Shown piece after piece: positions 34,743 through 44,900 of a stretch of 64,000 nucleotides of DNA. The translations under genes and the position numbers were made by a program. Source of the stretch: Zingiber officinale (taxonomy: Eukaryota; Streptophyta; Magnoliopsida; Zingiberales; Zingiberaceae); contig NW_024589891.1 in assembly GCF_018446385.1 (NCBI RefSeq), forward strand, positions 62,001 through 126,000, written 5' to 3'. Under the pieces are notes generated by a model. The model made no database searches and was not told the origin of the DNA. It saw nothing but the letters and a program-made list of their open reading frames with translations. Each line of letters opens with the position of its first letter. Position 1 is the stretch's first letter.

Positions 34743-35519
34743 TATTGGAGTAATTTGTGGAAACTTAACCTGTATCTGAGATGTGGATATGGAGGACGTT
34801 GGACGACTTACGACTGTGACATTAACGAAGCCCAGGTGGCCAAGATGATACCAGCCCGAGTGAACCAAGATAGTGGAGCAGCAATAGCAGGCGATGGTCA
34901 AACGCTAAGCAAATGAACATGTGGCATCACCAGAGGGACAACAGGCTGGCTACAGAGACCGAGTGGAAAATATACTTGCTCGGGGGCCAAACAAGAGGCG
35001 ACTGGCGTAACCCCATTCCATCTGGTGTATGGGGGTGAGGCAGTGGTGCAGGTCAAAGGAGGAATAGAGTTTGATCAGGTGTATCTCTACGATGATGGAA
35101 ACGCTGATCGGAGGCTCATGGAGTTCTACTTAGTGGATGGAAGGTGAGATAAGGTTGCCGTCGGCTCATGGCATACCGGCAGCGCATGAAGCATAGCTAC
35201 AACCAGAGGGTGATCCCGAGGTTATTCCAGGTCGACAACTTGGTATGGAAGAGAGTGAAGCCGATTGGTGATGTTACCAAGCTAGAAGCCCCGTGGGAAG
35301 GACCATATAAAGTCATTCAGAAGCTTTGCTCGGGAACTTATTATCTACAAGATGAGAATGGGAGAAATCTCGAGTGGCCCTAGAGCGTGAACCATCTCCA
35401 GGCCTATAGGGTCGGGTGAGAGGTGCGTGATTGAATTCTGATACAGTTGTAAGAATGTTTTCTGTAAGTGCAGGGGAATTATGAATGAAAAACTCAAGTG
35501 TCTTAGACTCTTACGCCGA

Positions 35520-36470
35520 TCGACCAAGTTAAAAGTCGAGCAGCGACTATAAACTCTTGCGTGTCATTATCAGAAAGCTGAGCAACGACTATAAACCCGA
35601 AAGTATATGTCTACTAAAGTCGAGCGACGACTATAAACTCGGGAGTCGATGACAACTAAAGTTAAACGACAATTATAAACTCTTGCACGTCATTATCAGA
35701 AAGCCAAATGGCGACTATAAATCTGAGAGTTTATGCCTACTAAAGTCAAGTGATAAATATAAACTCGGGAGTCGACAACAACTAAAGTCGAGCGGCAACT
35801 ATAAACTCAGGAGTCGACGACAACTAAAGCTGAGCGACGACTATAAACCCGAGAGTTTATGCTAACTAAAGCCAAGCGGAGGCTATAAACCCAAGAGTCT
35901 ACTAAAACTAAAGCCGGGCGGTGATTATAAACCCGAGAGCCTACGAAAACTAAAGTTGAGCAGCAGCTATAAACCCGAGAGTCTACGAAAACAACAGTCG
36001 AGCGGCGGTTATAAACCCGAGAGTCTAACAAAACAACAATCAAGTGGCGACTATAAACCCAAGAGTTTACGAAATAATAATCGAGTGGCGACTATAAATC
36101 CGAGAGTCTACACCTACTAAAGCCGAGCGGTGGCTATAAACTCGAGAGTCTACGCCAACAAAGCTGGGTGGCGGCAATAAACCCGAGAGTCTAAGGCTAT
36201 TAAAGCTGAGCGGCAACTATAAACTTGAGAGTCTATGCTACAAAATCGAACGGCGGCTATAAATCCGAGTGTGTCTACGCTAACTAAATCCGAGCGACAG
36301 CTATAAACCCGAGAGTCTATGACAACTAAAGTCGAGCGACGACTATAAACTAGGAATTCAACGATAACTAAAGCCGAACGGCGACTATAAACTCTAGTAC
36401 AAGAGAGGTATATAGTTAAACGATGACTATAAATCCCGGTTTAACAACCGAACAATGGTTATAAAACCTA
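35520..36470 (+). repeat. Minisatellite in the Tat-type element
   Basis: About 20 copies of a unit of 40-48 bp with the core gcgactataaaccc and gagtctacgacaactaaag, worn to different degrees. A second patch with related words (gtggctctaaa) lies at about 39140-39420, just before the 3' LTR. Copies abut directly, and their spacing varies through small indels. Confidence 0.85.
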
Positions 36471-36839
36471 GCAGGCGTCATCGAGACATTCAAATAAAAA
36501 TGTCAAGTGTCAGGTACTCCTAACCTAACCGGGCGAATCATGAGGGGGCGGAGAAGAATCTTCGCAAGAAAGGGTAGGAGATACTCAAGCTGATTGGGCC
36601 GAACGTATGTTCTTATCTTCTATAACAGATGGCCGCTCGGCTGTGCCTCATGGGATTCGAATTATTCCACGTGGTAAGTTAAACATGCTGAATCGCTGAG
36701 TTGGTACGTACGAATGAGTACTCTGTAGCTTCAAGGATAAAATGCTATATGGAGCCGAATGGGAGGACATCGATGAACGTGCAGAATGGGGAAATGTTGA
36801 TTCATACTTAATTCTTTTTACAAAATGCTAGAGGAAGTA

Positions 36840-38990
36840 CTAAAAGAGTTGACAAAGAAACTCAAGAAGAGAAGCTACTCCAGATTGACGACAATTTCCT
36901 CGGAGAGAGAAACCACATGCTCATCCTTCCGAACGGATTCAACAGAGACATTAGCAGGTAGGTAGCTGCCATCATTCAGTTGCTGGACGGTGCCTGCTAT
37001 GCCGAGATCGAAAAGCCATAGAATCTGATCGAAGAAGAGATAGTTGAAGTTTTTCGAGCGAAGATACTTGACTCGGAAGTCCTTGAGCCGAGTAGGCTCA
37101 TCCTCTTGAAACTTGGCCATCTGGGCCTTGGATGCTTTTAGCTCGGCCTTCAGAGATTGCAGCTCAGCTTCTTGATTGACAATTTTCAATTGCTCCGCCA
37201 ATCAGCTTGATTGCTCTTGCACCAAAGCCATCTCTGTTTCTTTGTGTTTTTTCTCCAAGGTCCGAGCCTCCAGATTTTTCTTCCCTAAGTTCTCTATTAT
37301 CCAGAGTTTTCGGGTGTTTGCTGATCTAACCTTAGAGTCAAAATCCTTAGCTTGCTTGTTGAGCCGCTCGAGCTGTTGAGCCTCTCGTGCTGTTGAGCCT
37401 ACTCCTAGCTCTTCTTCTTCTCGGTCGATAATGCCCGCTCGGAGCCTACCAACTGTTTGGAAGATTGTTCCAAATCCTCCTTTAGCTGAGTGACCTCAAC
37501 AGTCAGCGTTTCGGCTGCAACTTGGGATGCACTTGTTCCGCTGGTCAAGGTCCGCAGCTGTTTATTGTCCTGCTCGAGGAACTTCAGCCTTTAATATAGT
37601 GCCAAGCTCTCCACCCAGTACTGCAAAAGGTATGAGTCAAAGTGGCATAGTAAAGGAGAACAACAACTCTTAGAATACATACCATGGTGGATTTCTGTGT
37701 GAAGCTATCAGCCAACTCCCCGGGCAGGATGGTCATCATCTTGTACTGGGCATTTGCCCAAGTCTGAGTTAGAGGACCCTGAATGTGGATCGTGTGCTCA
37801 GGTGTTCAGGGTGTGTTATCATCGGGGGAACACTAGGTATCCATGGGTAGGTGAATCAGAGCGGAGATATATCAGCAACCGACCAGATCAGAGGGCTCTG
37901 AAGTTGCTTGGCCCTTAGACTTAGACTTCGAGGGATGGATGGTGGAGACTGGGGTCTCTAGACTGGCCGACAGTGGAAAGAGGGAAACTGGCTGTACTAA
38001 AAGTGTTCTGGTCGGCAGTTCCAGCACTGATGGAGTCCGATCGGATGAAGGGGGTGTCGGTAAAATGGTCATCCTCTTGGGGATGGTGGAAGACGAGCTC
38101 TCGCTCCGCTCAGAAGAAGACCGGGAAGTAGACACTTCCATGGGCATAGGAGCCGAGGTTCCCAAATGGGAGGTCCCCTCCAAACGAAGCCTTTTTCTCT
38201 CTTGTCGCTAAATCAGTGGCTCATCAGAACTGGCCGAGTCGGTCGGTTGCGACTAAGAGGGAGCGACCACCGGGGTCATGGTGGACTGCTCAGAAGGGAG
38301 GTCGCCAGTGGTAGTGGTTGCACTACTCCCAGCCGCTCGGCTCGCCTCACCAGTCTGATCTACTGAGCTGTCGACCGATACCAGCCCGCGGTTCTCAGCT
38401 TAGCAGCTCCACGAGCATTGATCTCGGTGGTGGAGAGCTTGCTCTTGTCGTTCAACAGGGACTTCAACATGACTTCGACTATAAAAATGAAAGTAAAATC
38501 AGTTAGATTCTAAGGCAACATAGGAAGAAATAGTTTACCTAATAAGTCGGGCAGCCGTGATCGAAGGGGACTCAATCCAAAAATATATAAAACGCCTTCA
38601 TGCAACAACTTATGTATATGATATTTCTGACCGGCAAGATGAGTAACCACCTCGAGGTAGGTCGACTCCCAACGATACTTGTGCAAAGCGGGAGGCTTCA
38701 TCAACTCCATCTGCCAGTCGCTCGGGAATGATGACCACTCGGGAAGGTGAACAAAAAAATAATACTCATTCCATTACTTGTTGAAAGAAGGCATCTTCTT
38801 AAAGAATACAGAGCCCACTCGAGCCTGTAATAGAAAGGTCCCTGTCTCAGAAAGCTTAGGATAATAAAAATAATGAAAGATACGAGGGATGAGCAGGATA
38901 CCGTATAGGCAGAATAAGATTACCACCCCACACAGAATAAGATTACCGTATGGGTAGAGTGATCGGCAATAATGACTAGAGATTTGCACA
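36840..38990 (-). pseudogene. Antisense open region of the Tat-type element
   Basis: Runs opposite to the element. Part nearest the 3' LTR (about 38510-38990) resembles the plant 'putative gypsy-type transposon' domain, with FHYFYYPKLSETGTF and VLYIFGLSPL words. A Ser/Pro-rich linker follows (about 37870-38200), then a coiled-coil-like stretch (about 36875-37201). It is broken and is treated as a fossil. Its role in the family is not known. Confidence 0.7.
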
Positions 38991-39511
38991 GTCTTCTAGA
39001 AATTGGACAGACGCCAACAACCATTAAAAGCACTCGTTCGAGGAAGCGGCGAGAGGTGGAAAAATCGCTAAGTATTGTCGCTAACCATCCCGATCAACAA
39101 AAATCTTTGACTAAGAAGTGGTCGAGCGAAGACATTGCCAACATTCACCATAGCTAAGTGGTGACTCTAAACCCAGGTCAATAATTGATAGCCGAGTGAC
39201 AGTTTTAAACCCATGGTAGAGAGCAACTTCAACATTCACCATAGTCGAGAGGCGACTCTAAACCTATATCAGAAAATGATAGCCGAGTGGTGGCTCTAAA
39301 TCCGAATAAAGTTGAGTGATGACTATAAAACCTTGATCGGAGGAACTCAAAGTTAAGCGGCGACTATAAACTCTTGATTAACGAAGATGTGAGCCGATCG
39401 GCGGCTCTAGAACAAAGAATATCCGATCGAGTGGGAGGATCATTGAAGATATTGCTCGTCTAGTCAATCGGACTTACAGTCTTCTTCGATTAGACTTGAG
39501 GGGAAGGCTTG

Positions 39512-40374
39512 TGATGCGGTGGTAAAAGAGGCATACTAAGGATGAGTCAGAGGCGGGAAATACGACCGACGTGGATGTCAAAGTCAAGGTGGTCAACGCT
39601 AGGAAACCAACGGACTCACCAAAGTTGGCTGAGCGTGTGCCAACTACCGATTAGGCCTGAAGGGTTCGATCGGCCCGAACGCCCATTTGAGCAGATCGCT
39701 CGTTCCGGCTAGGATCGTTACATAAAGAACATCATATGCTCATAATTGTGATTAAGTGAATGCCAATCTGACTAGACCACCTATTCGATCAGTCAAGAAA
39801 CAACCTACTGAGCCAAGAGACTATGGAGAAGAATAGTCTTGAGCGACCAAGCGGGGAATCCCGGCCGAACGGCTCACTCGCTCAGCTAATCAATGGGACC
39901 CTTTCCATATCTCGTCATATCCTTCTGGGAGGTAGTGCCACTGACAACAGGGCATGGTCAATAGGTAAATCGTATGAGGGAAGCTTCTACTATCATGTTA
40001 GGGATTTGCACGCTCTGTTAAGGAATGATGTCAAAGATACTTTCTTGACATGTCTTTTCATAGGATAGTTGGAGAAATGTGTATGCGTCTTGAGAAGCAT
40101 GCACGCCCGCTATTGGAACACTATATAAAGGGAGGTCCATGCACCGGTAGAGGTATGCGTTATTGGTGCTTGACCTCTCATTGCTGCTACATTCTTTCAT
40201 CATTTTTCTACTATTTTAGTGACTGACTTGAGCATCGGAGGGCCAACACTGGGAACCCCTTCCTTGGCTCGACACTGACGTTCTTTGTTTTGCAAAGAGG
40301 AGCGGAGTCTTCATACAATCAACCTAGGAGCCACATCTCCAGCCATCCGTCTTCACCATTTTCGAATAGGATCA
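39512..40374 (+). repeat. 3' LTR of the Tat-type element
   Basis: 863 bp, homologous along its length to 33896-34742, with the same TATA-like cactatataaagggagg and tgacttgagc(a/g)tcggaggg. Confidence 0.85.
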
Positions 40375-41706
40375 TATAGCAATTAATATAATGTTAAAAC
40401 TGTAATTAGATACTTAATCATGGCTTGCTTGTCCAATTAAGCTTACAAATTCCACTACTTTGAGTAGCATCTTGTTCACATTGGAGTGTCCCCACGGGAT
40501 GACCGCGCGGGGGGAGGGGGCATACTTATTAAAATGGGATAAAAAATTCATTTTCTCCACTCATTAGCTTGGTGGTCAACTATAAGCTGATTCCATAATT
40601 TATTTTTATTCATATAACATGTGAACGGATTATGAGGGAGTCTTGGGAGAACGTAATCATATTTTACTAAAATAATTCTAATTGGAGTTGCCCCACGAGC
40701 ATAATTGAGAAAATAAGTGAATGAAGGTTTATCACTTGAGATCGAAAGGTTAAGCCTTGGGGCTGATAGAGTATAAATTCTTAAATCCCTTATAACTCAC
40801 CTCCATCCACTTGCCTCCTGAGTTACTGTGATTTATTTTCCTCCTTTGTGTTGGTTCTAGGACAGATTTACCTCCTCCGTATTGATTCTAGGATGAGCTA
40901 GTGGAGACGCTAGGTGAGGGCTTCACTTTTTGCCATTTATTTAAATTGGAGTAGTTCTAAGGCATAGTGATTTCCAAGATGCAGAATCATTTCCTTAGGC
41001 ATGAGTTTGAGTCGTGAGGTTGACGTTGGTGGAATATCCTTCTTCCTGAATTTGTTACTATTTATTTTATCTATCTGTATTTTGTTATGGAACTAATGAT
41101 ACTGAAGTGTTTGAGATAAGTGAAATTCAGTGGTTCAAATTGGAGTAGTAAAAAGATATTTAAAATTCAAATTGAATAAATATAGAGTAAAAAAATATCA
41201 AAATAGTCCCTTATTTAATTGTTTTATTTAAAAAATATCCCTCTAATAATACTGTAGCATCTCTAGAAATAAAATTGTTACTCATGACATACTGTTGTAT
41301 CAAAATATTTTTTTAAAAAATGATTAAAATTATTCTTAGTCAAAAATCACTAAAACTTAATCAAATTCGCTAATAAACTATTATAAAACTAAACTATTAT
41401 AAAACTATAATTAGATACTTTGAGGCTTGTTTGTCCGATTGATCTTACCAATTCCACAACTTTGAGCACTTGTTTGATCACCAAAGCAGCCCCATCTCCA
41501 TGAGAGTGAGCATGGCGATGAGCAGGTAGGTGGTAGTTAAACAAAGGCGGGAAAGAAACTGCCTCAAAATACCCGCCTTCATCTTCAAAACAACTCCACC
41601 CACAAATCAACAGATCTCGATCGATCGCGCTATAAGAACTCCATGGATTCATCTTCTTCTCATCCAATCCAATCCAATCCAATTCGATTCAATCGAAGGA
41701 CCAAAA
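40375..41706. other. Upstream region of the DOMON gene with a direct repeat
   Basis: A stretch of about 90 bp at 40395-40490 (aaaactgtaattagatactt...ctttgagtagcatcttg) recurs at 41404-41490 just before the gene. Between them lie AT-rich DNA and a copy of the atcaaaatagtccc repeat (about 41148-41260). The leader directly before the ATG has tandem atccaatcc words. Confidence 0.6.
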
Positions 41707-42276
41707 ATGGCGTCCCTTTTCAAGCTCATCTCTCTTCTTTTCCTCGGAGCAGTGATCTCCTCCTCCGTCCCCTGTCACGCGAAGACTTGCTCCGGCTACA
41801 CCTTCTCCGGCGGCAGATCTTTCAGCTCCTGCACCGACCTCCAGCACCTGGGCGCCGCCCTCTACTACAACCACGACGCCTCCGAGAACGCGGTCTCCGT
41901 CGCCTTCAAGGCCCCGCAGAGCTCCACCGGCTGGGTCGCGTGGGGGCTCAACCCGAACAGCACCAAGATGGTCGGCACGCAGGCCGTCGTCGCGTTCCAC
42001 CACTCCAACGGCAGCCTGGTCGCCTACCCCACGCGGCTCGACAGCTACGCCCCCTCGATGCAGCCGCAGCCGCCGCTGAGCTTCCCGGTGACCGACGTGT
42101 CGGCGGAGTACGTCAAGAAGGAGATGATCATCTTCGCGACCCTGAGGCTCGCCGGCGGCGCCACCAAGTTCAACCAAGTCTGGCAGGAAGGCAGCACAGT
42201 GTCCCACGACGTTCCGCAGGCACACTCCATGGCCGGCGACAACATCAAATCCTTGGGATCCATTGACTTCCAGTAA
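41707..42276 (+). CDS. Secreted DOMON-domain protein, AIR12-like
   Basis: Intronless, 189 aa, GC-rich. Residues 1-25 form a signal peptide (hydrophobic LISLLFLGAV, cleavage likely after CHA). The rest is one DOMON beta-sandwich: CSGYTFSGGRSFSSCTDL, GWVAWGLNPNSTKMVGTQAVVAF and HDVPQAHSM. In AIR12 a Met and a C-terminal His bind heme b, and Met88 with His167 or His173 would fit. AIR12-type proteins carry electrons at the outer plasma membrane and are usually GPI-anchored, while CYB561-DOMON relatives add a five- to six-helix membrane domain. Here the frame stops just after the domain (SLGSIDFQ), with no GPI tail and no b561 exon seen downstream, so the product should be soluble in the apoplast. 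The start at 41707 gives the signal peptide; upstream in-frame sequence is leader. Confidence 0.9.
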   Translation: MASLFKLISLLFLGAVISSSVPCHAKTCSGYTFSGGRSFSSCTDLQHLGAALYYNHDASENAVSVAFKAPQSSTGWVAWGLNPNSTKMVGTQAVVAFHHSNGSLVAYPTRLDSYAPSMQPQPPLSFPVTDVSAEYVKKEMIIFATLRLAGGATKFNQVWQEGSTVSHDVPQAHSMAGDNIKSLGSIDFQ

Positions 42277-42450
42277 TTAAGTAAAATCCATGCACGACTA
42301 GTTAATTATTACTATACTCGAGCAGAAGCTTTGTGCATTGCTTCTGCAACTATAGATATGTGTGAATTACCTCATCATCTTCTACTGCATCATCATCATC
42401 AATAAAATATATTTTCAGGATACTTAAATAAGTGTTCAAAAAGAGAAGAT
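42277..42450 (+). other. 3' region of the DOMON gene
   Basis: Contains catcatcatcatcaataaaatat near 42400, a likely poly(A) signal. The transposon block starts soon after. Confidence 0.5.
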
Positions 42451-43341
42451 GGACTTCATAACTGAAGTCTTAAAGTATGTCAATTTGATGGAAATACATC
42501 CATAATAATCCGCGATGGAGAAAGTTGGGAAGCCGGAGAAGCTAGGATATATGGATCGGACTGAAGGATGGAGGAGGATATAGTGATCGACACTCGGGTA
42601 CCCTCGAATACGTGAGAGTACTTCGGGATCGTATGATGCTTGACGCTCAGAACTCGGGTGTGTAAGAGCTTTGGATTGTTTGGTGTTTGACACCACAGGG
42701 AGGAGTTCAAGAGATGTTTGGGGATGAGTGGTTAATCAAATGCATGAAACACACAACAAAAATTATAAACACTTACAACGATTCTTAATCTTGTTCTTCA
42801 TACTTGTCGTCAGAAGAGTAATTACAAGATCGAACAACCTTCTTAGTTCACGAACCAAATTCCTCTCAGTACTGGATGTTCTTCTCTTGTGGAAATCTTC
42901 ACGTTCAATCTCCTAGCAGCTTCGTTCACTTCACCGCTCCACTTGGATGCAATTTTCTTAACCACACTATGTGCTGCACGCAGCGGTCGTGTAGTCTCTG
43001 CACTATGTGTGGTCTCTACACTATGCGGTAGTCTGCGCAGTCATAGAAACTGCTAACATCTGTCACTATGTGCAGCATTTTGCTTGATGACCGCCCAATA
43101 TTACAATATGACACGTTAAAGTATTATAACATTTTAATGATATAAATTTCTTTAGACAAACTCAAAAGATTTTTTTGATTGTCTTTAGTTCTAAAATGTC
43201 CTCAATTTTTTCTATATCTATTATGTTAAATTATAATAAAAGTAAAGATTTGACTTTTATAATAAATTTTATGTCACTTCCAATTATTAGATATTATCAA
43301 CATATAATAATAAGATAACAAACTTTTCTTTTTTCCTTTCT

Positions 43342-44900
43342 TATATAAAGACAATGATCCTTGATGTGAGGGAAAGAGGAAGACATGTGGATGGAAGGAC
43401 ATTTTAGGATTTTGAGTTGCTATCCCATTTTGAGAGTTTTGTGGAGGGGAAAATAAGGGGGGATTTCTTTTTCTAGAGAAGAGGAGAGGGGGGAGGGGGA
43501 TATTAGGAGAGTATGAGGACTCTACCTCTCACATTCTCTCTCCCTCTCACAATCTCTCTCTCTCTCTCTTTCACTACTCTCTCTCTCCCTCCCATGTTTC
43601 TCTCTCCCAGCAATCTCTCTCTCCCTCAGACGTCTCTCTTATGGGCTCTCTGTCCTGAGACCTCTCCTTGGAACACTATCTTCCAAGGGATACCACTGAC
43701 CAAGCTGCCGAGGAGCTATAGATCATGTCGTTGCCATCATTTTTGGCATAGATCCACCCTTTGTCACCACCTCCGGTGTAGATCCAACTACCGCAGTCAC
43801 CTCCTCTGGTGTAGATCTAATCATTGTAGTCACCTTTGGTGCAGATCTAGTCATTGCTACTGCCTCTAGCATAGATCCAGCCGTTGCTTCTGGTGTAGAT
43901 CCAGTCGTTGTTGCCGCCTCCAGTGCAGATCCAACCACCGCCTCTAGTGCAGATCCAACCACCGCCTCCAGCGCAGATCCAGCTGCTGCTGCCGCCGTCG
44001 CCTTGGGTGTAGATCCAGCCATCGTTGTCACTTCCGGTGTAGATCTCGCTATCGCCATTGCTTCAAGTGCATATCCAGCCGTTGCCTTTGCTGCAGATCC
44101 AACCACTGTCTTCGATGCAGATCCAATCGCTGTTGTCACCTCCGGTGTAGATCCAACCGCTACCGTCGCTTCTGGTGTAGATCTAGTCGCTGAATCTACC
44201 TCCGGGATAGATCCTGTCGTTGTCATTACCCTTAGCACAGATCTCGACGATGCTACACTTTTCGTGACATCGCCTCCCTCGTCTCCCATGCTGTTGTCTC
44301 GCCGTCCTTCCTATGCTGCCTCCGTCGACGACCTCACAGCGTAGTCTTCCCTCTCCTTTTGCTATGCAACAGCTGCCCACACATTCTGTCACTTTACCTC
44401 AGGCCTCTAAGTCGTCGTTGCTGTGCACCCTGACTGCGTCGTGCTATTGCCCTGTTGACCGGAAACTCTGGTTCACTCCCACTTAGTGTTATAGAAAGTT
44501 TCATCCCCGCGGGCCAAGGTACACGTACATATTTTCATGCATTTATTTCTATTGGCCAGCTACCGTTCATCTTCTTCATCTCCCTTGTCGAAGACTGACT
44601 TGAGCGTCAGAGTGGATGAGCTAGGACATCCCTGATCTCCATTCTAATCCTCTCCTCGCTCCTCTACTCCCAACAGACTCTTTGAACAATTAGGTTCCCC
44701 TTGCAGCGCATGGTGACACCCTTCTATAGATCCGCAGACATCTTCGATGACCCCATCAGCTTGCAGCTCATAGGACCTAGTCAACATAGAGGATAGTTAG
44801 GACCCATCTTCGCCTGGGTCATGGTGACTTAGTCAATCTTGACGCCCATTCACTAGCGATTTATTCATCAACAATCTCAAAGCAGAATCAATCCTCATTG
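43342..44900 (+). repeat. LTR-like region with a CT-rich leader and GVDP-repeat frame
   Basis: A TATA-like tatataaag (43342-43350) is followed by a CT-rich stretch (43510-43640), then a tandem repeat (43745-44250). Later comes gactgacttgagcgtcag (about 44593), a phrase also found in the Tat-type LTRs. The whole may be a worn Gypsy LTR or gene-like insertion. I could not find its ends. Confidence 0.4.
43745..44344 (+). other. Tandem-repeat open frame (GVDP repeats), function unknown
   Basis: About 17 units built on SGVDPxxVVT (24-42 bp each), in one frame without a stop to 44344. All size differences between units are multiples of three. No ATG opens this frame near its start, and no domain is known to me. 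The opposite strand is open too (about 43723-44289). It may be a remnant of a coding repeat or simply a GC-rich minisatellite. I do not call it a gene. Confidence 0.45.

Larger units (their letters stand above)
33896..40374 (+). mobile_element. Broken Ty3/Gypsy element of the Tat/Retand type
   Basis: LTRs lie at 33896-34742 and 39512-40374 (start TGATG(T/C)GGTG, end (A/T)CA), with a perfect 5-bp duplication tatag at 33891-33895 and 40375-40379. Order inside: a C-terminal integrase remnant (about 35000-35420, with TPFHLVYGGEAVV and EAPWEGPYKV words), a minisatellite (35.52-36.47 kb), then an antisense open region (36.84-38.99 kb). Most of gag-pol is absent, so the copy is non-autonomous and broken. 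The two LTRs differ at clearly more than one base in ten by eye, so it is several million years old or more. Antisense extra frames and tandem repeats between pol and the 3' LTR are known for Tat-lineage elements. Confidence 0.85.

Noticed and set aside
35520-36470. Possible CRISPR-like array
   Set aside because: Units abut, vary in length and have no unique spacers; they sit inside a Gypsy element of a plant nuclear genome.
41643-42266. Other long frames on both strands over the DOMON gene
   Set aside because: They are shadows of a GC-rich exon. Only the 41707-42276 frame has a signal peptide and family motifs.
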